From contig JAKIUC010000051.1 in NCBI GenBank assembly GCA_021647785.1, positions 1-33,201 of the forward strand: a stretch of 33,201 nucleotides of DNA. The letters are read 5' to 3'. The notes under the pieces are model-generated. The model had not been told where the DNA came from and did not search any database. It was given only the letters and a program-made list of their open reading frames with translations. Of this stretch, positions 25,882 to 32,855 are shown one piece after another. Position 1 is the first letter of the stretch. Every line of letters starts with the position of its first letter. The translations under genes and the position numbers were made by a program. Origin of the DNA: Melioribacteraceae bacterium. GTDB taxonomy: Bacteria; Bacteroidota; Ignavibacteria; Ignavibacteriales; Melioribacteraceae.

Positions 25882-26316
25882 ATGGCGTTTTCATTGAACA
25901 AAGCTCAACTGATTGGAAATTTGGGTAAAGATGCTGAAACATCATTTACAACTTCAAATTTATCAGTAACAAAATTTACACTTGCTACAACTCACAGTAG
26001 AAAAACTAAAGATGGTAATTGGGAAAACCTAACAACTTGGCATAACATTACTGCTTTTGGGTTAAATGATTTCCTAAAGGATCAACTTAAAAAAGGAAAG
26101 AAATTTTACATTGAAGGAAGAATTGATCACAACAGCTATGAAAAAGATGGTCAAACAAAGTATTTTACTAGTATTCTTTGTGATTTTAATGGAATTATTC
26201 CTTTAGAAAGAAAGGACGATTATTCATCAGGTTCATCATCCGATAGTGGCACTTTTACTGAAAGTGCACCTGCACCTGCAAGTAACGAAAGTACTGCTGA
26301 TGATCTTCCATTCTAA
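25882..26316 (+). CDS. ssb: Single-stranded DNA-binding protein
   Basis: 144 residues with a strong GAGGAGG site before the ATG. The OB fold (about 1-110) has LNKAQLIGNLGKDAETSF, VTKFTLATTHS, WHNITAFG and KKGKKFYIEGRIDHNSYEKD. A Ser/Pro-rich linker leads to the acidic tail ADDLPF, the standard C-terminal hook for replication and repair partners. Coats single-stranded DNA during replication, recombination and repair. A terminator follows closely. The length is slightly short for a main chromosomal SSB, so a second copy elsewhere is possible. Confidence 0.95.
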   Translation: MAFSLNKAQLIGNLGKDAETSFTTSNLSVTKFTLATTHSRKTKDGNWENLTTWHNITAFGLNDFLKDQLKKGKKFYIEGRIDHNSYEKDGQTKYFTSILCDFNGIIPLERKDDYSSGSSSDSGTFTESAPAPASNESTADDLPF

Positions 26317-26340
26317 AAAGCAAATACGATTCAATATTCA

Positions 26341-26376
26341 AAAAGAGCAATTAAATATTTTTAATTGCTCTTTTTT
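26341..26376 (+). terminator. Rho-independent terminator after ssb
   Basis: AAAAGAGCAATTAAA at 26341-26355 and TTTAATTGCTCTTTT at 26360-26374 form a perfect 15-bp stem with a four-base loop, with further T. The symmetrical A and T runs mean it could stop transcription from either side. Confidence 0.93.
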
Positions 26377-26425
26377 ATTATATTTAGTCTGGTTTTGTAA
26401 AACATTATGAGGTCTTTAGACTTAA

Positions 26426-27718
26426 TTGGAAATTGATTGGTATTCGGGGATATTTTTTTTATTTCTTTCATTAGTTATGTCAGCATTTTTTTCTGGTTCT
26501 GAGGTAGCTCTCTTCTCATTAGATAAAAAACAACTTAATAAAATTGAAGCTCAAAATTCTCTTCTAAATAGATATATAATTTTGCTTTTAAAATCACCAC
26601 GTAGATTATTAGTTACAATACTTTTGGGTAATACAATTTTTAATGTTGCTGCAACAATTATTGCTGTTTCGTTAGCGGTAGAAGTATCTAAGGTTTATAA
26701 TTATTCTGTTGAGTTAGTTCTTTTAATTCAAATTATTGCACTTACAATTTTTATTTTGATAATTGGTGAAATTACACCAAAACTCTTTGCCTCCAAAGCA
26801 CCAGTTACATTTTCACGAATTGTAGCATTTCCGCTTTACTGGACTTCGGTTATTATTTATCCCGTTGCAAAAATCTTAACAGACTCTATCAAATTTCTTG
26901 TTTCAAAAATAAAAATAGATTCTTCAAAAACAGCTTTAAGGAGATCGGAAATTACAGAATTAGCTGATATTGGAATGGAGCATGGCTCTATTGAGGAGGA
27001 TGAGCATGAGTTAATTCATGGCTTAGTTGATTTTAAATCGATAAGTACTCGTGAAGTTATGACCCCAAGGGTTGATATAAAATCTATTTCGGTTGAATCT
27101 TCTTTTGAAAAAGTGATTAAAATAATAACCGATTCGGGTAATAGTAGAATCCCAATTTACAAAGATAGTTTAGATAATATTGTTGGAATATTATATGCTA
27201 AAGATGTTCTGAACTTTCTTGTAATTGGAAAAGCGAAACATAATTTTAATTTGAAAAAGATTTTGCGAGAGGCAATGTTTGTTCCTGAAACAAAACTAAT
27301 AAGTGAATTGCTTAAAGAGTTTCAAAAAAAAAATATGCACATAGGAATTGTTGTTGATGAATATGGCGGTACTGCCGGTTTAATTTCTCTTGAAGATATT
27401 TTGGAGGAAATTGTTGGCGAAATACAAGATGAATATGATAATGAGGATGACGAAATAATTAAAATAAATGATGATAAGTATATACTTCTCGGTAAAGTTG
27501 ATATTGATGAAGTGAATGAATTGCTTGATAGTGATTTTAAAAACGAAGATGATGATTATGACACAGTTGGGGGTTTTATTTTCCAGCAAGCAGGCAACAT
27601 TCCAGAAAAAGGTTATAGTTTCGATTATAATAATTTTAATTTTGAGGTAATAGAGATTGACAATAATAGAATTTCAAAAGTTATTGTTAAAAAAATTAAA
27701 AGGAAAGAAGCCAAGTGA
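26426..27718 (+). CDS. CNNM/CorC-type membrane protein with CBS domains (HlyC/CorC family)
   Basis: 430 residues from a TTG start at 26426; the next in-frame ATG would cut the first helix, although the ribosome site (GAGGTC at 26409) is distant. An N-terminal CNNM (DUF21) domain at about 5-185 has four membrane helices and the motif MSAFFSGSEVALFSLD and IGEITPKLFASK. A CBS pair follows at about 205-330 (REVMTPRVDI, GNSRIPIYKDSLDNIVG, VVDEYGGTAGLISLEDILE), then a C-terminal CorC_HlyC domain at about 345-425 (DDYDTVGGFIFQQAGNIPEKG). Family members are linked to magnesium or other cation export; the old hemolysin name is historical. Its stop overlaps the next gene's GTG (GTGA). Confidence 0.92.
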   Translation: MEIDWYSGIFFLFLSLVMSAFFSGSEVALFSLDKKQLNKIEAQNSLLNRYIILLLKSPRRLLVTILLGNTIFNVAATIIAVSLAVEVSKVYNYSVELVLLIQIIALTIFILIIGEITPKLFASKAPVTFSRIVAFPLYWTSVIIYPVAKILTDSIKFLVSKIKIDSSKTALRRSEITELADIGMEHGSIEEDEHELIHGLVDFKSISTREVMTPRVDIKSISVESSFEKVIKIITDSGNSRIPIYKDSLDNIVGILYAKDVLNFLVIGKAKHNFNLKKILREAMFVPETKLISELLKEFQKKNMHIGIVVDEYGGTAGLISLEDILEEIVGEIQDEYDNEDDEIIKINDDKYILLGKVDIDEVNELLDSDFKNEDDDYDTVGGFIFQQAGNIPEKGYSFDYNNFNFEVIEIDNNRISKVIVKKIKRKEAK

Positions 27719-28071
27719 AGTTGGGTTGTATTCTAAAATTTATTGCAATAATAATTGTTATTGTAGGAATATCATTCTATTTATATGATAAATATGGGAA
27801 AGATTTTGTTTCTAAAAGTAGCGAGCGAGCTAAAGAATTAGCAATTAAAAAGATTGAAAAACTTGTTGATGATTTTAGTGAAAACGAAATTAAAAATCCA
27901 CTAAAAGAGAAGTTTGCAGAAATAATTAATGATGTTGAAGAAAGAAAAGATGAATATAGTGATGCAGAATTTGATGAAATTATTAGTAGTTTTAATAAAA
28001 TAATAAAAGAGAGTAACTTTGATAAAGCTACATTGGATGACTTAAAAAAAATGATTGAAAATAAGAAATGA
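27715..28071 (+). CDS. Small membrane-anchored protein of unknown function
   Basis: 118 residues from a GTG that overlaps the CorC-family stop by four bases. One N-terminal helix (LKFIAIIIVIVGISFYLYDKYG, residues about 7-28) is followed by a charged, wholly helical body rich in Lys, Glu and Asp (AIKKIEKLVDDFSENEIK, FDEIISSFNKIIKESNFD). The order suggests a cytoplasmic or periplasmic coiled-coil-like tail on a membrane anchor. I do not recognise a family. Coupling to the CNNM/CorC gene suggests a partner role. Its stop overlaps the RhuM pseudogene's ATG (ATGA). Confidence 0.7.
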   Translation: MKLGCILKFIAIIIVIVGISFYLYDKYGKDFVSKSSERAKELAIKKIEKLVDDFSENEIKNPLKEKFAEIINDVEERKDEYSDAEFDEIISSFNKIIKESNFDKATLDDLKKMIENKK

Positions 28072-28701
28072 AAGAGAAGAAGTTATCAACAATAAGTTCT
28101 CAATTATCAGATGAAAATAAATTTTCGAATTTCGTTATTTTCCAAACAGAAACTGGAAAAGTAAATATAGATGTTTATTTTCAAAATGAAACTTTATGGC
28201 TAACTCAGAAGATGATGACAGAGCTTTTTGAGGTAAATGTTCCTGCTATTTCAAAACATCTAAAAAATATTTTTTTAACTAACGAGTTAAAAGAATATTC
28301 AGTTATTTCCATTTTGGAAACAACTGCCGAAGATGGAAAAAAATATAAAACCAAGTACTATAATCTAAAAGCGATAACCGCTGTTGGATACCGTATAAAC
28401 TCACATAGAGCTACTGAATTTAGAAAGTGGAAGAATTGTTTCGGCTTATTTAGACTTAGCAGAAAATAGAGCAACCCGTGGTATAGTTATGAATATGGAA
28501 GATTGGATACTATTTTTGGATAAATTTTTAGAGTTATCTGACTATCCAATTTTGCTTGATAGTGGGAAAATATCTGCTTTAGAAGCCCAAATTAAAGCGG
28601 AAGCAGAATATGATAAATTTAGAGTTATCCAAGACAGAAACTATCTATCTGATTTTGACCTCGAAATTAAACAACTAACAAGTAAAAATGATAAACGATA
28701 G
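28068..28701 (+). pseudogene. RhuM family protein, broken by an internal deletion
   Basis: The first 121 residues match the start of RhuM-family (virulence RhuM) proteins: VIFQTETGKVNIDVYFQNETLWLTQ, ELFEVNVPAISKHLKNIF, TKYYNLKAITAVGYRINS and RATEFRKW. At about 28428-28432 the frame jumps: the frame beginning AGA at 28432 reads RIVSAYLDLAENRATRG, NMEDWILFLDKFLELSDYP and ends ISDFD-like (LSDFDLEIKQL) at the stop 28701, which is the family's C-terminal part. Around 100-140 residues from the middle are missing and the join is out of frame, so the first frame ends early at 28469 (FRLSRK). RhuM proteins are about 330 residues, common in accessory DNA and of unclear function. Not expected to be functional. 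Confidence 0.82.
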
Positions 28702-28704
28702 AGT

Positions 28705-28873
28705 TATACCTACAATGAAATGTCTGTCCCATAGGGATGCCTTTGGTATGAGACTCTTACGGAGGTTTTCGTCTGTGAGATTTCTTCGGAGGAATTTCTC
28801 CCGCACAGCGGGATTGTCGGTATATAACATAAAAATTGACCCGCAAAGCGGGACAATTTGTGTTGTGAATACA
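28705..28873 (+). repeat. Modular intergenic repeat, copy A (longest form)
   Basis: Starts TATACCTACAATGAAATGTC four bases after the RhuM stop and ends GGGACAATTTGTGTTGTG. Between lie GAGACTCTTACGGAGGTTTTCG, a CCCGC-ACA-GCGGG hairpin, ATTGTCGGTATATAACA, and a second hairpin (AATTGACCCGC / GCGGGACAATT). Shares the outer blocks with copies B, C and D. A frame across it gives 68 residues of no known protein; I read it as non-coding. Confidence 0.85.
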
Positions 28874-28926
28874 AATAAAAAAAAGATTTTTTAAGAATAA
28901 TAATTTAGTAACAACTATATTTAAGA

Positions 28927-29835
28927 ATGAAAAAAGAGAAAAAAACAGAACTCAAAGTTGGAATAACAGTAATTGTTGGAATTATTGTTTTACTTTGGGT
29001 ACTTGGATGGGCAAAGAATTTTAGTTTCAGTTCTGATGAAAAAAACCTCACTATAGCATTTAAAAATGTAGCCGGTTTATCAATTGGGGATATTGTAGCT
29101 ATTCAAGGAATTAAAGGAGGATATGTTGAGGATATTTACAACAAAAAGAATTCTGTAATTGTTGAAGTATTATTGCCCCCAAATTATGATTTAAGAGAAG
29201 ATGCAAAATTTTCGATTATGATGTTAGATTTAATGGGCGGGAAAAAAATTGAGATTACGCCGGGGGAGTCTGCTACACCATTGGATTATTCAAAAGTTCA
29301 AAATGGCATATTTCTCGGTGATGTTTCAACAACTATGGCTATGCTTGGTTCGGTTCAGAACGATTTGGTTGATGTGATATATGAAATTAAAGATGCATTA
29401 AATTCGTTTAATAAGTTGATGAACCACTCAGAGTTTATTGATGAATTACAAATTAGTGTTGCATCTTTAAATCAGCTTATTGCTAAGACTGATAAAATCA
29501 TATCTGAAAATGGGGATTCGTTCTCCGAATTACTTCAAAACAGTAACGAGTTAGTTACCAATTCAAATAAATTTATAGTTAAAAATAGTGCTAATATTGA
29601 AGCATCAATTGGCAGCATAAATGAAGTATTAAAAAGTACAGATGGACTTGTGTTAAAATTAAACAACTTTTTTGATGAAGTTAATAACCAAGAAAATAAT
29701 CTTGGAAAACTAATGTACGATAAAGAGTTAGTTAAAGATTTATCGGTAACGTTAAAACAATTAAAAGAGTTGAGTGAAATAATAAATAGACAAATAAAGG
29801 AAAAAGGGTTAAAGGTTGATGCAAATATTTTTTAG
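28927..29835 (+). CDS. MlaD/MCE family lipid-transport protein
   Basis: 302 residues. A Lys-rich start (MKKEKKTELKVG) precedes one membrane helix (ITVIVGIIVLLWVLGWA, about 13-29). An MCE domain then covers about 37-115: LTIAFKNVAGLSIGDIVAIQG, GGYVEDIY, EDAKFSIMMLDLMGGKKIEI. The remaining ~180 residues are helical and likely coiled coil (NELVTNSNKFIVKNSANIEA). MCE proteins form rings or tubes that carry phospholipids between inner and outer membranes, working with an MlaE permease and MlaF ATPase; neither is next to it here, so it is an orphan or its partners are elsewhere. Flanked on both sides by copies of the same intergenic repeat. Confidence 0.9.
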   Translation: MKKEKKTELKVGITVIVGIIVLLWVLGWAKNFSFSSDEKNLTIAFKNVAGLSIGDIVAIQGIKGGYVEDIYNKKNSVIVEVLLPPNYDLREDAKFSIMMLDLMGGKKIEITPGESATPLDYSKVQNGIFLGDVSTTMAMLGSVQNDLVDVIYEIKDALNSFNKLMNHSEFIDELQISVASLNQLIAKTDKIISENGDSFSELLQNSNELVTNSNKFIVKNSANIEASIGSINEVLKSTDGLVLKLNNFFDEVNNQENNLGKLMYDKELVKDLSVTLKQLKELSEIINRQIKEKGLKVDANIF

Positions 29836-29844
29836 ATATTTATT

Positions 29845-29969
29845 TATACCGACAATGAAATGTCTGTGAGACTCTTACAGAGGTTTTCGGAATTCCAAAA
29901 GCGAATATTGTCGGTATATAACAACAAAATTGTCCCTCTGAGCGGGACAATTTGTATTGTGTATATAAC
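29845..29969 (+). repeat. Modular intergenic repeat, copy B (overlaps the gamma-glutamyltransferase start)
   Basis: Starts TATACCGACAATGAAATG nine bases after the MlaD-like stop. Contains GAGACTCTTACAGAGGTTTTCG, ATTGTCGGTATATAACAAC and the hairpin AAATTGTCCC/GGGACAATTT, ending TTGTGTATATAAC-like. The first and central blocks carry inverted ends (TATACCGACAAT and ATTGTCGGTATA). An open frame runs through the whole repeat into the next gene. Confidence 0.87.
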
Positions 29970-31629
29970 TCTCTTTTTCTTTAGTTATTCTGTTTTAGCA
30001 AAATCGAATGCTCCAGTTAGAGCTAAAAATGGAATGGTTGTCTCCGCAAGTGATATTGCCTCTATGGTTGGAGTGGATATTCTTAAAAAGGGTGGAAATG
30101 CAATTGATGCTGCTGTTGCTACAGGGTTTGCTCTTGCAGTAACTTATCCGCAAGCTGGAAATATTGGTGGTGGCGGTTTTATGGTAATTCATCTTATGGA
30201 TGGAACCAACACAACAATTGATTACCGAGAGAAAGCTCCGCAAGCAGCATACAGAGATATGTTTCTTGATGAAGATGGTAATTTCGATTTAAAGAAAAGT
30301 ACAGAAGGGTGGGCATCTTCTGGTGTACCGGGCAGTGTTGCAGGAATGCTTTATGCACTTGAGAAGTATGGAACTATGAGTCGCGAAGAGATAATTATGC
30401 CCGCAATTAAATTAGCGAGTGGCGGATTCCCGATAAGCTACAGATTTGCTGATGTACTAAATAATTTCAAAAAGAGTTTTACTCGATATGAATCGACAAA
30501 AAGAATTTTTACTAAAGAGGATGAATATTTTACTGAAGGTGATTTGTTCGTTCAAAAGGATTTGGCACATACCCTCTCTTTAATAAAACAAAATGGTAGG
30601 GATGGATTTTACAAAGGTGAAATAGCAAATTTAATTTCGAGGCAATCAAAGGAGAATGGCGGATTTATTACATTAGATGATTTAACAAATTATTTTCCTG
30701 TTGAGCGAACTCCAATACTTGGCGAATATAGAGGAAGTAAAATTGTTTCGATGGGACCTCCATCATCTGGCGGAATTGCTTTGATAGAAGCATTAAACTC
30801 GCTTGAAAATTTCTCGTTCGATAAAGAGACATGGGGAAGTAGTGATTATATTCATATAGTTTCTGAAGTTCTTAAATATGTTTATGCAGATAGAGCAGAG
30901 CATCTTGGCGATGAAGATTTTTATCCAGTTCCAAAAGAGTGGTTAACTTCTAAAGAGCGTGGCAAAGAGATTGCGGCACTTGTTGAAGAAAGGGCTGTTC
31001 CATCAGATAGCATCTCTCATACAACTCCTCCGATAATGGAAAGTGAAGAGACCACTCATTATTCTGTTATTGATTTGTATGGAAATGCAGTTAGCGTTAC
31101 AACTACATTAAATTCAACCTTTGGAAATAAAATTGTTGTTGAAGGTGCTGGTTTTATACTCAATAATGAAATGGATGATTTTTCAGCAAAGCCTGGCATA
31201 CCAAATCAATTTGGATTACTTGGCGGTGTGGCAAACTCTATTGAGCCTAACAAAAGAATGCTAAGTGCAATGACACCAACTATAGTTCTTAACTCGGAGG
31301 ATAAACCATACATCATTATTGGCTCTCCTGGAGGCTCAACAATTATTACAACCGTGATACAAATTATTCTAAATATTATCGATTTTGATATGGATATTCA
31401 AGAGGCAATTAACCGTCCACGTTTTCACCATCAATGGAAACCGGAAAGAATTGATTACGAACATCTCGGAATGACAGAAGATGTAAAAGCAAATTTGATT
31501 AAAAAAGGTCATTTTATAGGTAAAGAAAGAACACTTGGCAGAGCCGAAGGAATTATTGTTGATTACGAAAATAATATAATATGGGGTGCATCCGACCCAC
31601 GCGGTTATGGAGAAGCAGTAGGTTATTAA
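29860..31629 (+). CDS. ggt: Gamma-glutamyltransferase, with a repeat-derived N-terminus
   Basis: 589 residues if the ATG at 29860 is used. Residues 1 to about 36 are encoded by intergenic repeat copy B. The normal enzyme begins near KSNAPVRAKNGMVVSAS, preceded by the end of a signal peptide (YITLFFFSYSVLA). Without the repeat, only GTG or TTG inside the repeat's last block could start it. The body is a classical Ntn-hydrolase: GGNAIDAAVATGFALAVTYP, GNIGGGGFMVIH, and the self-cleavage site ETTHYSVID (Thr398-Thr399). VTTTLNSTFGNKIVVEGAG, LNNEMDDFSAKPG and GSPGGSTIITTVIQ follow. It cleaves glutathione and other gamma-glutamyl compounds, normally in the periplasm. Whether the repeat-built signal works is open. 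Another repeat copy follows its stop. Confidence 0.9.
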   Translation: MSVRLLQRFSEFQKRILSVYNNKIVPLSGTICIVYITLFFFSYSVLAKSNAPVRAKNGMVVSASDIASMVGVDILKKGGNAIDAAVATGFALAVTYPQAGNIGGGGFMVIHLMDGTNTTIDYREKAPQAAYRDMFLDEDGNFDLKKSTEGWASSGVPGSVAGMLYALEKYGTMSREEIIMPAIKLASGGFPISYRFADVLNNFKKSFTRYESTKRIFTKEDEYFTEGDLFVQKDLAHTLSLIKQNGRDGFYKGEIANLISRQSKENGGFITLDDLTNYFPVERTPILGEYRGSKIVSMGPPSSGGIALIEALNSLENFSFDKETWGSSDYIHIVSEVLKYVYADRAEHLGDEDFYPVPKEWLTSKERGKEIAALVEERAVPSDSISHTTPPIMESEETTHYSVIDLYGNAVSVTTTLNSTFGNKIVVEGAGFILNNEMDDFSAKPGIPNQFGLLGGVANSIEPNKRMLSAMTPTIVLNSEDKPYIIIGSPGGSTIITTVIQIILNIIDFDMDIQEAINRPRFHHQWKPERIDYEHLGMTEDVKANLIKKGHFIGKERTLGRAEGIIVDYENNIIWGASDPRGYGEAVGY

Positions 31630-31632
31630 TAA

Positions 31633-31728
31633 TATATGCACAACACAAATTGTCTGTTAGAGTCTCATACCTCCATAGGAGTCTCACAGACAAAGACATA
31701 TAGGGACAGACACTTTATTGTTGGTATA
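31633..31728 (-). repeat. Modular intergenic repeat, copy C (short, inverted)
   Basis: Read on the minus strand it starts TATACCAACAATAAAGTGTC, has CTGTGAGACTCCTATGGAGG and GAGACTCTAACAGACAATTTG, and ends TTGTGTTGTGCATATA. It begins four bases after the gamma-glutamyltransferase stop and lacks the central ATTGTCGGTATA block of copies A, B and D. Confidence 0.8.
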
Positions 31729-31796
31729 GAAAAATTAGATTTGAATAAGTATGAGAATAAGTTATATTACACTATAAAAGTTAATTAGAGAATGAG

Positions 31797-31985
31797 ATGG
31801 AAACAATAACAATAAATATTAAAAATGATAAACTAACCGATAAAGTAACAAGGTTTTTAGAACTTTTAAAAGATGACGGTTTAGAAATCATTAATAAAGA
31901 AGATTATGAAGACCTAAAGCTTTTAAGAGAAACTCGAGTTGAGGAATCTATTCCGTTTGAAGAGTATTTGAAAAATGAAAATTGA
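31797..31985 (+). CDS. Putative antitoxin of a RelE-type toxin-antitoxin pair
   Basis: 62 residues: a short beta-strand start (METITINIKNDKLTDKVTRF), a helix (LELLKDDGLEIINKED) and a charged tail ending FEEYLKNEN. The size, acidic C-terminus and an 11-base overlap with a downstream RelE/ParE-like gene are the usual marks of a type II antitoxin, which neutralises the toxin by wrapping it and represses its own promoter. No known DNA-binding fold is certain from sequence. The ATG follows AGAG at about 31787. Confidence 0.78.
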   Translation: METITINIKNDKLTDKVTRFLELLKDDGLEIINKEDYEDLKLLRETRVEESIPFEEYLKNEN

Positions 31986-32220
31986 GATTCGGAAAAGTGC
32001 TATTAAGGATCTAAAAAGAATTGATAAAAAGTTTCTGAAACATATTCACTCTAAAATATTTGAACTCCAAGAATATCCCAAAATTGAAAACATCAAAAAA
32101 CTAACTAATTTTGAACCATCTTACCGTTTAAGAATTGGCAATTATAGAGTTCTCTTTGATATATTGAATGATACTATTGTTATTGGTAGAGTGTTACACA
32201 GAAAAGAGAGTTATAAATAG
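31975..32220 (+). CDS. RelE/ParE family toxin
   Basis: 81 residues. The pattern MKIEIRKSAIKDLKRIDKKF, then FELQEYPKIENIKKL and SYRLRIGNYRVLFDI, then IVIGRVLHRKESY, follows the RelE fold (strand, two helices, three strands). The Arg of YRLRIGNYRV and the final HRKESYK are basic residues expected in the mRNA-cutting site. RelE toxins cleave mRNA in the ribosome and stop growth when the antitoxin is lost. Overlaps the antitoxin gene by 11 bases. The stop codon abuts repeat copy D. Appears intact. Confidence 0.9.
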   Translation: MKIEIRKSAIKDLKRIDKKFLKHIHSKIFELQEYPKIENIKKLTNFEPSYRLRIGNYRVLFDILNDTIVIGRVLHRKESYK

Positions 32221-32345
32221 ATATACACAACCCAAATTGGTTTTCGGATAAAGAAAACAATTTGGTTGTTATATACCGACAATATTTGCTTTTGGAATTC
32301 CGATAACCTCTGTAAGAGTCTCACAGACATTTCATTGTCGGTATA
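32221..32345 (-). repeat. Modular intergenic repeat, copy D (inverted)
   Basis: Read on the minus strand it starts TATACCGACAATGAAATGTC, has GAGACTCTTACAGAGG, GGAATTCCAAAAGCAAATATTG, ATTGTCGGTATATAACAAC and an imperfect AAATTG/CAATTT hairpin, and ends GGGTTGTGTATAT. Close to copy B in the first ninety bases; the open frame MSVRLLQR.SEFQK.ILSVYNN is kept in both. Lies between the toxin stop and acpS. Confidence 0.87.
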
Positions 32346-32382
32346 ATTAGTTTTTGCAATTATTATTGAAATTTGAGAAAAA

Positions 32383-32757
32383 ATGGTTTTTGGAATAGGA
32401 ATAGATTTAATAGAAATTGATAGAATTGAAAAAAGTATATCCAAATTTGGTGATAGTTTTTTAAATAAAATATTTACAAAAGGTGAAATAGAATACTCTT
32501 CTTCAAAAGGCTCACCCTACCAACACTACGCTGCACGTTTTGCTGCAAAAGAAGCAATTGCAAAAGCACTTTCAACGCCAGATAACAAAGGCTTCAATTG
32601 GAAAGATATCGAAGTTTACAACGAGGATAATGGATATCCAAACGCTAAATTATTTGGGAAAGTCAAAGAGATACTCGGTGATGATAAAGAACTGAAAATC
32701 TCAATAAGTCACTCGGATAATTACGCTACTTGTGTAGCTATTGTTTATTCTAAATGA
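32383..32757 (+). CDS. acpS: Holo-[acyl-carrier-protein] synthase
   Basis: 124 residues, the normal AcpS length. It starts FGIGIDLIEIDRIEKSI (metal-binding Asp in GIDLIEI) and has HYAARFAAKEAIAKALSTP, the central signature with the KEA catalytic region, followed by the C-terminal ISISHSDNYATCVAIVY. It moves the 4'-phosphopantetheine arm of coenzyme A to a serine of acyl carrier protein, in the cytoplasm, a required step for fatty-acid synthesis. It stands alone after a repeat copy; the ATG at 32383 has only a weak AGAAA upstream. Confidence 0.94.
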   Translation: MVFGIGIDLIEIDRIEKSISKFGDSFLNKIFTKGEIEYSSSKGSPYQHYAARFAAKEAIAKALSTPDNKGFNWKDIEVYNEDNGYPNAKLFGKVKEILGDDKELKISISHSDNYATCVAIVYSK

Positions 32758-32855
32758 TTTTCGCGTTGGTTTTATAAAAAAATTGTAAAACAGATTACTA
32801 TTAACACGACGGTAATAGGTTAGGATATCAGCATATAATTTCGTATATTTCCACT

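Noticed and set aside
28688-28894. 68-residue frame between the RhuM pseudogene and the MlaD-like gene
   Set aside because: It is repeat copy A read as protein; the other copies do not preserve this frame and no family is recognisable.
28705-32345. Possible CRISPR-like array from the four related repeats
   Set aside because: The copies are long, modular, in both orientations and separated by whole genes, with no regular spacers and no cas genes.
32211-32444. 77-residue minus-strand frame between the toxin and acpS
   Set aside because: Its first half is antisense to acpS and its second half is repeat copy D; mentioned only for the shared frame with copy B.
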